From NCBI RefSeq assembly GCF_000293805.1, contig NZ_AMBZ01000002.1, positions 85,001-149,000 on the forward strand: a DNA stretch of 64,000 bases. The letters run 5' to 3'. Position 1 is the first letter of the stretch; every line of letters starts with the position of its first letter. The notes beneath the pieces were generated by a model, which saw only the letters and a list, made by a program, of their open reading frames with translations, was not told where the DNA came from and did not search any database. The stretch is from Paenibacillus alvei DSM 29. Its GTDB lineage: Bacteria > Bacillota > Bacilli > Paenibacillales > Paenibacillaceae. Shown in pieces: positions 19,299 through 29,368 of the stretch. The position numbers and the translations under genes were made by a program.

Positions 19299-20198
19299 TT
19301 AATTACTTTTCGTGTTCTGTCGAATTGCCGTAATCCCTTTTGCTAAAGCGTTAAGAAGAAGTGCCACAGACATTTTTAACCCCATTCCCGCATACATAAG
19401 CCCATTTACCCAGAAAGGGTACTTTTTACAAAAATGCTTATTGTACAGAACAAAGAAAGCTCTATGAAATTCATACGTAATCTTGAATGGTTTATTACGA
19501 CTACTGGCTCGTTTATAATGAATAATTTGCGTCTTTGGATAGTAATAATTTACCCATCCTGCTTGCTTAATACGGTAGCACCAGTCAACATCTTCACCAT
19601 ACATAAAGAAATTTTCGTCTAACATTCCAACCTGTTCAATAGCCCCACGCCTTACCATCATAAATGCACCTATAAGGCAATCGATTGGAAACTCTTCATC
19701 TGGATTTAAATCCTCTCTATGGTAAGCATTTATACGCGGACTCTTTGGAAACAGCTTAGATAATCGAGATACGTAAAAAAACGTAGCAGAAGGAGTCGGA
19801 AACCCCCGACGACACGCTTTGTCCAAAGAACCATCTGGCAGCACGACTTTGCAGCCGGACGCCCCTACGTTAGGATGGTCGTCCATAAAACCAATCATGA
19901 CATCAAGTGTATCAGGTTCAATCACAGTATCTGAATTTAAGAGAAGGACATATCGTCCCTCAGCAATTCGCATACCTTGATTGTTTGCTTTGGAAAAGCC
20001 GAGATTATTCGTATTAGAAATTAATCTTACTTGGGGATACCTGTCAGCAATAGCTTCAGCCGAGTTATCATGCGAACCATTGTCGATCAAAATAACCTCG
20101 ATTTGATAGTTAGTAATTGACTGATATACCGATGACAAGCAATTAAGGGTTAGTTGCTTCGTGTTATAATTAACGATAATGACAGATAAATCGATCAT
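19299..20198 (-). CDS. Glycosyltransferase family 2 (rhamnosyltransferase-like)
   Basis: A 299-residue cytoplasmic-face GT-A enzyme. Visible are SVIIVNYNTKQLTLNCL, LIDNGSHDNSAE, LLNSDTVIE (the DxD-type metal site) and the acceptor-side MYGEDVDWCYRIKQAGW followed by YYPKTQIIHY, a pattern common in rhamnosyltransferases of the WcaA/RfbN kind. One or two hydrophobic segments lie near the C-terminus. The ATG overlaps the stop of the preceding GT2 gene by four bases, with GGGAGA upstream. dTDP-rhamnose made by the neighbouring rml genes is a plausible donor, but donor and acceptor are not proven. Confidence 0.87.
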   Translation of the reverse strand: MIDLSVIIVNYNTKQLTLNCLSSVYQSITNYQIEVILIDNGSHDNSAEAIADRYPQVRLISNTNNLGFSKANNQGMRIAEGRYVLLLNSDTVIEPDTLDVMIGFMDDHPNVGASGCKVVLPDGSLDKACRRGFPTPSATFFYVSRLSKLFPKSPRINAYHREDLNPDEEFPIDCLIGAFMMVRRGAIEQVGMLDENFFMYGEDVDWCYRIKQAGWVNYYYPKTQIIHYKRASSRNKPFKITYEFHRAFFVLYNKHFCKKYPFWVNGLMYAGMGLKMSVALLLNALAKGITAIRQNTKSN

Positions 20199-21138
20199 TT
20201 CAATATGTCTCCCTTAATCATCATAAATCGAAAAACAAAGTTGTCCAGTCTGGATTGGCGGTATAGCCGTGTGTTGAATGCATAACTCGCTCTCCTCACT
20301 ATTCCGCGATTCGTAAGAAGAAATTCTTCTAGTTCCGATTGGAATTCCAGAGGCAATTCCTTTCCCCAGCACCGTTCAAATTCTTTTGCTTGGTTCCACA
20401 ATATTTTTTGAGCTCTATGTTTTTTATAGTTCCTCCATTTTTTACCCACTTATCATAGAAACCTTGCTGTCCACCGATAACATTGTTTTGATGCTGTCGA
20501 TAATAGATATACGGCTTATCATCATAAATCACTTTTCCATACGCAGAAACGACCAAATATGCCCACCAGTCATGCATTACAATACGTTTCGTGTTCGGTA
20601 GATTCTGTTGTAGTATATTAACAGCCAAGCAATTTAACACTGTAGTCGCTCCAACTGCAATATTCTCTACCAAAGCATTTAAGAATGACGTTCCTCGATG
20701 TGGGGCAGGGGGCCAAATATTAAGCGGCTCCATCGTTTCAGTAACCATTTGAGTTGGGCATACGTACATCATTGGATTCTGACCGGCCCGCTCATTTAAC
20801 AAATATATGGCCCTTTCCAACTTTTCCGCCATCCAGACATCATCTTGATCACAAAAACATACGTACTCTGCATCACTATGAGTATGACGCGATAGCAGGT
20901 TAAAAAAGCTCGCGATAACTCCAATGTTTTCTTCGTAAAACGCCTCGATTTTATCTGGGAACTTAGCTACATATTCTTGGATTATTGCTACTGTATTGTC
21001 GGATGAGCCGTCGTCTCGTATCGTGATAAAAAGATGCGGATGGGTTTGCTCCAATAGACTATTAAGTTGTTCCGCTAAATATTTTTCCCCATTATAGGTT
21101 GAAAGCAGAACTTGGACTTTTCCTCCCCGCTCCCCCAT
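20195..21138 (-). pseudogene. Glycosyltransferase family 2 (rhamnosyltransferase-like), frameshifted
   Basis: The frame opened at 21138 gives VQVLLSTYNGEKYLAEQLNS, RDDGSSDNT and CFCDQDDVWM, a typical O-antigen rhamnosyltransferase-like GT2. It breaks after residue 230 or so. The natural continuation (KWRNYKKHRAQKILW and a tail to GDILK, stop at 20195) is in another frame. One extra base in the six-A run (T run 20438-20443 on the plus strand) rejoins the frames into about 314 residues. The start overlaps nothing but follows rmlD by three bases. Whether the break is real, a slippage site or a sequence error is open; see the homopolymer finding. Confidence 0.85.
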
Positions 21139-21141
21139 AGC

Positions 21142-22002
21142 TCATTCATCCCCAATTCTTAAGATATCTTTGTTTATATATTCCTTCAGTGCCTCCCGCC
21201 AACTTCTCAAAGGATCGAAGCCATTTACTCTAATAGCCATTGACTCCATTGCTGAGTATCGTGGCCTTGTCGCCGGACGTTGAAATTGCTCCGTAGTACA
21301 TGGTTCGACTATGACAGGGATATTGGATAGTTCGAATATCGCCTGAGCAAATTCATACCATGTACATATTCCAGTGTTTGAGGCGTGATAAATGCCATAC
21401 TTTTCAGATGCTACAAGCTTTTCTAAAAATAAGGCAAGATCCCACGTATACGTTGGTGATCCCCACTGATCATTAACAACCTGTAGGCAATCGCACTCTT
21501 TTCCCAGTTTGACCATCGTATTGACGAAGTTAGTACCTGTTGCTCCATATACCCAGGAAGTTCTTACGATGAACCAACGAGAACAGAGAAACTGTACTAA
21601 TTGCTCCCCTGCCCGCTTTGATTTTCCGTATACGGTTAATGGATTTGTATTGTCATATTCATAATAAGGACTAGTATTGGTTCCGTCAAACACGTAGTCC
21701 GTACTAATGTAACATACTTTTGCCTTTACCCGTTCAGCAGCGGCAGCAATGTTTCTGGTTCCGATTGCGTTAACCAAATAAGCGCTATCTATATCTTTTT
21801 CTGCATTATCTACTGCTGTATATGCCGCACAGTGTAAGATTGTATCTGGTTTCAATTCTGTAATGGTGTCACTGCACAATTTCTCATCCGTAATATCCAA
21901 TTGGGTTCTGTTTAATCCGACTACCTCATGTCCCTTTTTAGAAAAAAGACGTAATACGTCCATACCCAATTGCCCATTAGCGCCTGTTATAAGTATTTTC
22001 AT
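21142..22002 (-). CDS. rmlD: dTDP-4-dehydrorhamnose reductase RmlD
   Basis: A 286-residue short-chain reductase with the NAD(P)-binding start ITGANGQLGMDV and HCAAYTAVDNAE, and the catalytic YGKSKRAGEQ (Tyr and Lys of the YxxxK pair). It makes dTDP-L-rhamnose in the last of the four Rml steps. The ATG overlaps the end of rmlB (stop at 21999), showing coupling in the order rmlA-C-B-D on the minus strand. The complete set of four genes points to rhamnose in the exported glycan. Confidence 0.94.
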   Translation of the reverse strand: MKILITGANGQLGMDVLRLFSKKGHEVVGLNRTQLDITDEKLCSDTITELKPDTILHCAAYTAVDNAEKDIDSAYLVNAIGTRNIAAAAERVKAKVCYISTDYVFDGTNTSPYYEYDNTNPLTVYGKSKRAGEQLVQFLCSRWFIVRTSWVYGATGTNFVNTMVKLGKECDCLQVVNDQWGSPTYTWDLALFLEKLVASEKYGIYHASNTGICTWYEFAQAIFELSNIPVIVEPCTTEQFQRPATRPRYSAMESMAIRVNGFDPLRSWREALKEYINKDILRIGDE

Positions 22003-23023
22003 TTTATCTTGTACCCCAGTCGTTTTGCATATTGCTGCTCATAATATTCTTGATACGCTCCAGACTGTATTCGTTCCCACCATATTCGGTTATTTAAGTA
22101 CCACTCTATCGTTTCGTTAATTCCAGTTTCGAAAATATGTTTGGGTTTCCACCCGAGCTCACTCATTATCTTGGTAGCATCAATACCATATCGACGGTCA
22201 TGTCCAAGTCGATCTTCAACGAACTGGATTAATGAATCCGACTTTCCAAGTCGCTCTAATATCGTCTTCACTATATGAATGTTCGAATGCTCATTGCTAC
22301 CGCCAATGTTGTAAATCTCTCCACTTCGCCCTCCATGAATTACTAAATCGATGGCACTACAATGATCCTCAACGTACAACCAATCTCTAATATTTTGACC
22401 ATCCCCATAAACAGGAAGTTTTTTCCATTCAAGGCATTAGCAATCATCAATGGAATAAGCTTTTCCGGAAATTGATACGGTCCATAGTTATTCGAACAAC
22501 GCGTGATATTTACAGCAAGGCCATATGTTTCATGGTATGCCCGAACAAGCAAGTCACCTCCGGCCTTACTAGCGGAATAAGGGCTATTGGGCGCAAGTGG
22601 AGTCGTTTCTGCAAATAATCCCGTTTCCCCTAGCGAACCATATACTTCATCTGTTGACACTTGAACAAATTTTGTGACGCCATACTTTTTAGATGCATCG
22701 AGCAATATTTGCGTACCAAGCACATTCGTTTTTATAAAGATATCAGGCTCTAAAATACTACGGTCCACATGAGATTCTGCTGCAAAATTGACGACAACAT
22801 CAAAGCCTTCTTTAAATATATGTTCCATTGATTGAACATCTGCAATATCCGCTTTTACAAAGCGATAGTTCAGATTATTATGAATGTCTGCTAAGTTTTC
22901 AAGATTACCGGCATATGTTAATACATCTACGTTTACAATTTGATAATCAGGATACTTTTTTAGCATGTAGATGATGAAGTTGCTTCCGATAAATCCTGCA
23001 CCGCCAGTTACGAGTAACCTCAT
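21999..23023 (-). pseudogene. rmlB: dTDP-glucose 4,6-dehydratase RmlB, frameshifted
   Basis: The N-terminal two thirds (start ATG 23023, GGAGA upstream) show LVTGGAGFIGSNF, NFAAESHVDRSI, STDEVYGSL and the YSASKAG catalytic motif. After NALNGK the frame is lost, and the conserved continuation (LPVYGDGQNIRDWLYVEDH to the C-terminus) lies in the next frame. Adding one A to the six-A run (T run 22419-22424, plus strand) restores a normal protein of about 341 residues. Without RmlB the rhamnose pathway would fail unless a second copy exists, which argues for sequence error or very recent loss. Confidence 0.88.
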
Positions 23024-23035
23024 AAGACATATCTC

Positions 23036-23585
23036 CTATTCAAAACCATTAATTTCTGCTTCTTTAAGAACGGGAAGTAACCTATCCTTATCCGACAATA
23101 TCGGCTTTGATGTTGGCCAATCAATGCCTAAGGATGGATCATCCCATCTAATTCCCCGATCATGATCTGGCGAATAATATTCATCTACTTTATATAACAC
23201 CTGTGTATTAGGGGTAAGCGTACAAAATCCATGTGCAAATCCTTTAGGTACCAATAGCTGCCGGTGATTATGTTCACTAAGGATTACTCCAACCCACTGT
23301 CCAAAGGTTGATGAGCTTTTTCGAATATCGACTATGACATCATATATGGCGCCAGATATCACTCTAATTAACTTCGTTTGCGCCTTAGGATTAAGCTGGA
23401 AATGCAATCCTCGAATTACACCTGTTTCTAAAGATAATGATTGATTGTCTTGGATAAAATTGAAATATATCCCTAGTTCGTTTAATTTTTTTACTATAGC
23501 TTTCCATAAAAAAACCCCGGTGATCTCCATGAATCACCGGTTCGATAATATATGCATCTTTAAGGGGCAAAGCTTTTACGTTCAT
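23036..23585 (-). pseudogene. rmlC: dTDP-4-dehydrorhamnose 3,5-epimerase RmlC, frameshifted
   Basis: The start at 23585 (GGAG nine bases upstream) gives the RmlC N-terminus ending HGDHRGFFMESYSKK. The frame then breaks in a seven-A run (T run 23486-23492, plus strand), and the rest (LNELGIYFNFIQDNQSLS, GVIRGLHFQLNP, KGFAHGFCTL, VDEYYSPDHDRGIRW) continues in another frame to 23036. A run of nine or of six A would rejoin them into about 183 residues; family alignment favours three lysines, i.e. nine. The catalytic His of RGLHFQ is present. Confidence 0.86.
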
Positions 23586-23598
23586 ACATTTCCACTCC

Positions 23599-24343
23599 TT
23601 ACAGCTTCAGTTTACCAAACTCTTCGCCAAGTCTAATGTCTTTTGCAAGCTCATTCGCTCTTGCTAGCGATACATGCGTACCTGCATCAGTCCACCAGCC
23701 TTGAAGGACATCGAATGTCAGCCCATTTTGTTTTATATATACATTATTTACGTCTGTAATTTCAAGTTCTCCACGACCGGAAGGCTTTAAAGTCTTAATA
23801 ATATCAAACACAGTATGATCAAACATATAGATACCAGTTACTGCATAGTTGCTTTTTGGTTTTTGTGGTTTTTCCTCAATAGAAACAATGTGTTCTCCTT
23901 GCAGTTCTGCCACGCCATAACGATTTGGATCATGTACTTCTTGAAGAAGAATTTTTGCTCCTCGCTTTTGATCTCTAAAATTCTCCACATAAATGGAAAT
24001 GTCATCTTCAAATACATTATCACCTAATATAACTACCATTTGGTCATTACCTACGAATTGTTCAGCCAATCCAAGTGCTTGCGCAATTCCACCTGCCTCG
24101 TCTTGTACTTTGTATGTAAAGGAAACCCCCCATCTCACTTCCGCTTCCTAGGAGGTTTACTACTTCCCCCATATGATCTCTACCCGTTACAATAAGAATG
24201 TCTGTTATATCTGCTGTTTTTAACTTATTTATCGAATAATATATCATTGGATATTTACCAACAGGCAATAGGTGTTTATTGGTGACTTTAGTTAAAGGAA
24301 AAAGGCGAGATCCCGTCCCGCCCGCTAAAATAATACCTTTCAT
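23599..24343 (-). pseudogene. rmlA: Glucose-1-phosphate thymidylyltransferase RmlA, frameshifted
   Basis: The start at 24343 has AGGAGG upstream and gives [18 protein letters not shown], the nucleotidyltransferase signature. After GSGSEMG the frame is lost at a run of six C on the plus strand (24126-24131). Removing one restores [20 protein letters not shown] through to the C-terminus at 23599, total about 247 residues, the usual length of the short RmlA type. It activates glucose-1-phosphate for dTDP-rhamnose. Unlike the other breaks here, this run is one base too long (or two too short) and is G/C. Confidence 0.86.
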
Positions 24344-24388
24344 TAAAAGTTCCTCCTATTCACAAAATCAGCAATAACATTATATAGT

Positions 24389-25483
24389 TCATTTTATATG
24401 GTTATTTAGAATTGACTGTACTTCTAATATTCTTTTTCCCCAACTATTGTTACTGATAAATTGTGCGATTTCTTCTTTTGACTTTCTAGGATTCGAACAG
24501 TTCTTTATTTTCGTAATAATGTCAATCAAATCATCACTAGTTGAATATAAATATACAAAATCACTAAACTTTAATGTTTCAGGATACTCTACAACAATTG
24601 TAGGCTTTCCAAGGGCAATATACTCATAAATTTTAACCGGGTCAACTGACAAAATAAGATCGTCAACAACAAATGGCATTATAAAAGCGTTAGCCTTACA
24701 ACTTATTTTGAGTAAGTCCTCATGCTTAACAACTCCTTTATATTGGATTCTGGGATGTAAAGGTACTTCAACTTCCTTTGGTCCGTAAAATAAAAACTCG
24801 ATGTCACTAAAATAATTTCCTATTTTTACAACAACATCGAAGTCGATCCAACTTCCAATTGTCCCAAAATAAACAATAGTAAAAAAGCTTTCTGGATCAT
24901 TAGCTTTAGTTGTTAACATTTTATTTGAAAATGTTTTTAAATCCATCGCGTTATTTATAATATGAATATCTTGCTCAGCACCCCTTTCCTCCATTTTTTT
25001 TGACAAATTAAATGATGACGTAAATACAACGTCTGCCCGTGCAAGAAGTTGTTTTTCTAGATTATACACATAATTTATTACAGCTTTATTCTGAGGGAAT
25101 GAAATAACATCATCCATACAGTCGTATACAATAACTTGGGAAAAATGAATTTTATTTAAATCAATAAATTGAAGCATTATTGGGGATGTAATCCATATCA
25201 CATCATATTCCCTTCTATATATTTCACTTACAACATTAGAGTTTATTAATTTCTCGATGTTATTTAATAACTTACTCCGGGCAGACAAGGGCATTTTTAT
25301 AATTGTTTCAATATTATTAAATTGTGCAGATAAACTATTATTAACTAAGTCTTTACTAGTTATCTTTTTAATATAAAACAAATCTACATCAAAGCACCTA
25401 GTCAATTCTTCGGCCATAAAATGCGGACGTTGCTTAATCCAGTTCCAATCCACATGCATTAAGTATGCCATTCGATTAGACAT
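24389..25483 (-). CDS. Glycosyltransferase, GT-B fold (GT4-like)
   Basis: A 364-residue protein beginning MSNRMAYLMHVDWNWIKQRPHF, a start seen in GT-B glycosyltransferases of polysaccharide clusters. The C-terminal half carries VYFGTIGSWIDFDV, the FYGPK turn and DPVKIYEYIALGKPTIV, the donor-binding E-x7-type segment with the KxYEYxAxGKP motif. The ATG at 25483 is chosen because GGAG lies eight bases upstream; a GTG at 25492 overlaps that site. AT-rich like its neighbours. Donor and linkage are unknown. Confidence 0.8.
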   Translation of the reverse strand: MSNRMAYLMHVDWNWIKQRPHFMAEELTRCFDVDLFYIKKITSKDLVNNSLSAQFNNIETIIKMPLSARSKLLNNIEKLINSNVVSEIYRREYDVIWITSPIMLQFIDLNKIHFSQVIVYDCMDDVISFPQNKAVINYVYNLEKQLLARADVVFTSSFNLSKKMEERGAEQDIHIINNAMDLKTFSNKMLTTKANDPESFFTIVYFGTIGSWIDFDVVVKIGNYFSDIEFLFYGPKEVEVPLHPRIQYKGVVKHEDLLKISCKANAFIMPFVVDDLILSVDPVKIYEYIALGKPTIVVEYPETLKFSDFVYLYSTSDDLIDIITKIKNCSNPRKSKEEIAQFISNNSWGKRILEVQSILNNHIK

Positions 25484-25531
25484 TTGTTCCACTCCACATT
25501 TTGTAATTATAAAGATATAGGAATATATACT

Positions 25532-26960
25532 TTATTTATTTTTAAAGGTACCCCCTGAAAGAATAACTCTATACATAATAATAAAAACTAAAAAGTCAAA
25601 CACGACATTAAACATATAGAGCTGCTTAGCAGTATCCAGTCCACCATCTCCAATAGTCGGAAGTACGTACTGTATGCCACAAAAAATAATTAAAGTTGCA
25701 ATATACAAACAAGCAATCCTATTTTGTATTTGATTATTTTTGAAATATTTGTAAGTAGCTACAAATAGATAAAGGAAAAAGAAAGTTAAAACAAACACAA
25801 ATCTTTTGGGGATCATAATTTTTTTAAATGCATAGTACCCTGAAAAGAATTCTGCGGAGACAGCGTCTTGACTAAAGGTTTTCGTCCGATTCCCTAAATG
25901 TTCGGGCTTATTGATAAACGTGACTTCTCCAGTTGAAAACATACGTGTCATTAACAAATCAGGATGCCTCAAATAAAATAATACAATGTCTTTTTTCCAA
26001 TTTTATTATAAAAATCCCTTCTGAATTCTTCTGAGTTTATATCAATTGGGTAATCACTTTGGAAGCCATTGGTACCAGCTAATGCTTTATACTTTTGATC
26101 TAGGCCCAATTCACGAAGAAAATCTCCAGCAGTTTCTTCATTTTTCAAAATTCCGCCAAATACAGAATTATATGTAGTAACTTCACTTAAATATTTGGGT
26201 TGTATAAAAAACAGGATGCTATTTATACCAATCATTAAAGTAAAACAAATAGTTAATATGATGCGGCTTCTTTTTGTATTATAGAATTTAAAAAGATACA
26301 GAAATAGAGGTAAAAACAAAATAGCTAAAGGAGCATATTGAATTTTTGATCCTAAAAATAATGTTGTACTGATAAAAAATAAAATTCCGTCAAGTAATTT
26401 CGGTTCCTTCCTTTTTAAAATTGATGATAAAAATGAAAGAGATAAAATAAAAAAACATATGCATTAGGTTCGGCATATAAACTATTAAAATAAAGAATAT
26501 TTGAACTATCAGCAATAATCAGTGTCAAAAGTGTAAAGATAATTATGTTAATCCAAACATTTTTGGTTTTTAAGTTTTTCATAAGTATAAACATACCTAG
26601 TAAAAGTAACACTATATAGATAAACGATAAGAATCGAATATCAAATTTATCACTGGAATATACAATAACATTGATAGTTTTAGCTAAAAGTACGGTTAGA
26701 ACATGAGTGTTTAAGTAATTGTTATCAATAGTCGGCAAAGGATTTAAAATATCATATTTATGGTTTACATATTTAAAATATAAATCATCATAAGTTTTAT
26801 CTTGCTCATACCACATATGAGTAGGTCTTAAAACTCTATTAAAATCACCATTGTCAGCTATCCCTGCAATTTCCCCATTAAATAATATTATTGTTATTAC
26901 AATTAAGGTTATAGATATAAATACCATTTCTAGTTTGATTTTACCCTTCAAAATGCGCAT
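25532..26960 (-). pseudogene. Polytopic membrane protein, possible GT-C transferase (WsfD-like), two frameshifts
   Basis: Three consecutive minus-strand frames form one hydrophobic protein of about 476 residues with around ten membrane segments. The first external loop holds ADNGDFNRVL, an acidic motif after helix 1 such as GT-C enzymes have. Breaks lie at a seven-A run (26449-26455, plus strand; eight needed) and a six-T run (25991-25996; seven needed); adding one base at each rejoins continuous sequence. The ATG at 26960 with AGGGGG upstream is preferred to an in-frame start at 26999. Family identification (hexose transferase WsfD type) is tentative; a multispan transferase using a lipid-linked sugar is inferred. 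Confidence 0.65.
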
Positions 26961-27043
26961 TTTTACCCCCTGTTTCCTTTTACTTGTTATGTAACTCAAT
27001 GATTCCCTTATAGATTAAAAATTCCTTTTAAATAAATTATACA

Positions 27044-27076
27044 TACAAAACACCCCCCTGAAGGAGGTGTTTTGTA
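27044..27076. terminator. Terminator-like hairpin inside the glycan cluster
   Basis: TACAAAACACC (27044-27054) and GGTGTTTTGTA (27066-27076) form a perfect stem. It ends the transcript of the 760-residue glycosyltransferase gene before the membrane protein gene, or attenuates read-through. Confidence 0.7.
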
Positions 27077-27085
27077 ATTTTGAAA

Positions 27086-29368
27086 TTATCTTTCACGTTT
27101 TTTTAAGTCATTACGTTTAATTTCAATAAGTTTTTCATAAGCCTCGATATTTGATTTTTTATAAACCAAATCAATAGAACTTTCTTCTGTAATTTTATCC
27201 TTGTTAGTTTTAGAATATTCCTCTTTTAAAATATTTAAATGCTCAATATCATAATCAAGATTAGATTCCATAGGGGCATATAAATCTACTTGTAGCTGAT
27301 AGTTGGTAATCAAACTACTTAACATAGTTTTTTGAACATGTTCAATTGTGTATCTTGAATGATCTACATCGTGAATTACTTTCATTTTTGGATTTAATGC
27401 AACTTTGTATCCAATTTCTTTCATCATAAATGAGACTACAATTTCCTCTCCGCCAGCATAATCATTTCCTTTACGTCCATATGACGTTCTAAAACCACCT
27501 ATCCGAAGCAATGAATCTTTCCTAACAGCATAATTTGCTCCGTATGGGAACTCCCATTGATAATTTGAATATTTTATTTCATTATCACTAATAATTAACT
27601 GACTCCAATATGCTTCTGTACCTGGTCTTACAATACCCGGCACAGGATCAGGCAAATTAAGAATGATGTTACCTCCAACTACACCTAGCTTGGAATCGGA
27701 ACTAAAGCAATTGTATGTCTCTTCGAGAAGATTATCATCCGCAAGCGCATCATCATCAATGTATAAAATAATTTCCCCTCTGGCAGAGAACATCCCTACA
27801 TTGCGCGCGAATGAAAGGCCCTTTAAAGGAGCAACATGATATCGAATAAAGTCCTCCGTTAGATTAAATTTCTCCTTATATTCTTGAACCAATTGTAATA
27901 TTTCATTATTGTATATATCATTATTGACTATTATTATCTCATAGTCATTTTTCAAAAAGCTTTGATTCACTACTGAAGCTAATGCGTTTGCTAACTTTTC
28001 TGATCTCTTATAGGTACAAATAACAACTGATACCTTTTTTGAATATTCCCTCTTTGTTTCAATCGTTTCTTCAATAAGGTATAAATGATCGTTTTTCACT
28101 TTTATACTAATAAGGCTATATAACGATTCAGAATTGGTGACCTGGAACACTTTTTTACTATTAAATACTCCATCATAAATTTTCTCGTCTGTCGAACAGA
28201 ATAAATCCCAATCTAATGCTGTATTTTTTAATAGTTCATTTTTATTAACACAAATCACTCTATGAGCTTCACTTGGCAAATGATCGGGAAATTTATGAGT
28301 CACGTTTTCATTCTCAGATATATATAAATAGCAAATTGGAATAGCTAAATTGTCACTCGTTAATTTACCTAAATCCTCGAGTTCGAGTAATGTGTCCCCT
28401 TTCTCCCTAAATTTCTTTTTTATAAATTCTAAATCGCCGTCCCCATCAATAATCCATACTATAGGTGAGAGGTAATAATCTCTTCTATAATCGTCAAGCA
28501 CCATTAGCTTATACCGATTTGAAGTAATTCCTAGTTCAGAATCCTGCGCAGTTAACGATTTATCATGCCATCGGTAATCATAAATCGGTTCATGAAACGA
28601 AGTATGACACAAGTTAAATAAGGAATTCATCCTCATCCAATAATCATAATCCTCTAGGGTGTGTTTGAAACTAGAGTAGTCACCCAATACATGCGCCGCT
28701 TTAGCTCTATACATAAACGCCGCGCCTATAGTATTATTAGGGTAAATATTAAGTTCGAGAGTAGTAGTAGGTAAGGACACAACCCCACTCCCTTCCGGGA
28801 TTTCATACCAACCGTGCCCCCTTATAATCTTCCCATTCGAATCAATAAGATTCATATTGGCATAGACCATACCCAAATTTTCATCTTTCTTTATCTCGTT
28901 TACCATATCTTCCAAAAATGATTTATGCAAAATGTTATCTGCACTTGTCCATGTATAAAATTCACCTTTAGCCATTCTAAAGCCTCTAGAAAGAGTTTTA
29001 GGTATTTTACTATTTTCTTGGTGAATTACCGTGATTCTACTGTCTCTTTGCTCATATTCATTTAAAATATTTGATGTATTGTCAGTTGAACCGTCGTTAA
29101 TAATGATAAGTTCAAAATGTCTATATGTTTGTTGTAATATACTTTCAATAGCAGATGATAAGTAGTCTTCTCCGTTATAAACTGGTAATACAACAGAAAC
29201 TAAATCTTTTTCAAAAGAAAAATTAATATCGTTAAGACTGAATTGGTACGTTTCATTAAACTTCTCTTTAAATCGAAAGAACTTATATTCATACCAGTTC
29301 ATTATTTCTTCCTGTATAGTATTTTGGGTTTTAATGCTTCTATCCTTAACCTTTTCATTATTCTTCAT
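27086..29368 (-). CDS. Bifunctional glycosyltransferase with two GT2 domains
   Basis: A 760-residue protein with two GT-A modules. The first (about 52-300) shows VSVVLPVYNGEDYLSSAIES, IINDGSTDNTS and a TSADN metal motif. The second (about 445-700) shows VSVVICTYKRSEKLANALAS, FARNVGMFSARGEIILYIDD with the IDDDA metal motif. A charged C-terminal helix follows. Tandem GT2 proteins usually add two sugars in turn. The ATG overlaps the preceding gene's stop by four bases, so it is translated with the TagF-like gene. Sugar donors are unknown. Confidence 0.85.
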   Translation of the reverse strand: MKNNEKVKDRSIKTQNTIQEEIMNWYEYKFFRFKEKFNETYQFSLNDINFSFEKDLVSVVLPVYNGEDYLSSAIESILQQTYRHFELIIINDGSTDNTSNILNEYEQRDSRITVIHQENSKIPKTLSRGFRMAKGEFYTWTSADNILHKSFLEDMVNEIKKDENLGMVYANMNLIDSNGKIIRGHGWYEIPEGSGVVSLPTTTLELNIYPNNTIGAAFMYRAKAAHVLGDYSSFKHTLEDYDYWMRMNSLFNLCHTSFHEPIYDYRWHDKSLTAQDSELGITSNRYKLMVLDDYRRDYYLSPIVWIIDGDGDLEFIKKKFREKGDTLLELEDLGKLTSDNLAIPICYLYISENENVTHKFPDHLPSEAHRVICVNKNELLKNTALDWDLFCSTDEKIYDGVFNSKKVFQVTNSESLYSLISIKVKNDHLYLIEETIETKREYSKKVSVVICTYKRSEKLANALASVVNQSFLKNDYEIIIVNNDIYNNEILQLVQEYKEKFNLTEDFIRYHVAPLKGLSFARNVGMFSARGEIILYIDDDALADDNLLEETYNCFSSDSKLGVVGGNIILNLPDPVPGIVRPGTEAYWSQLIISDNEIKYSNYQWEFPYGANYAVRKDSLLRIGGFRTSYGRKGNDYAGGEEIVVSFMMKEIGYKVALNPKMKVIHDVDHSRYTIEHVQKTMLSSLITNYQLQVDLYAPMESNLDYDIEHLNILKEEYSKTNKDKITEESSIDLVYKKSNIEAYEKLIEIKRNDLKKRER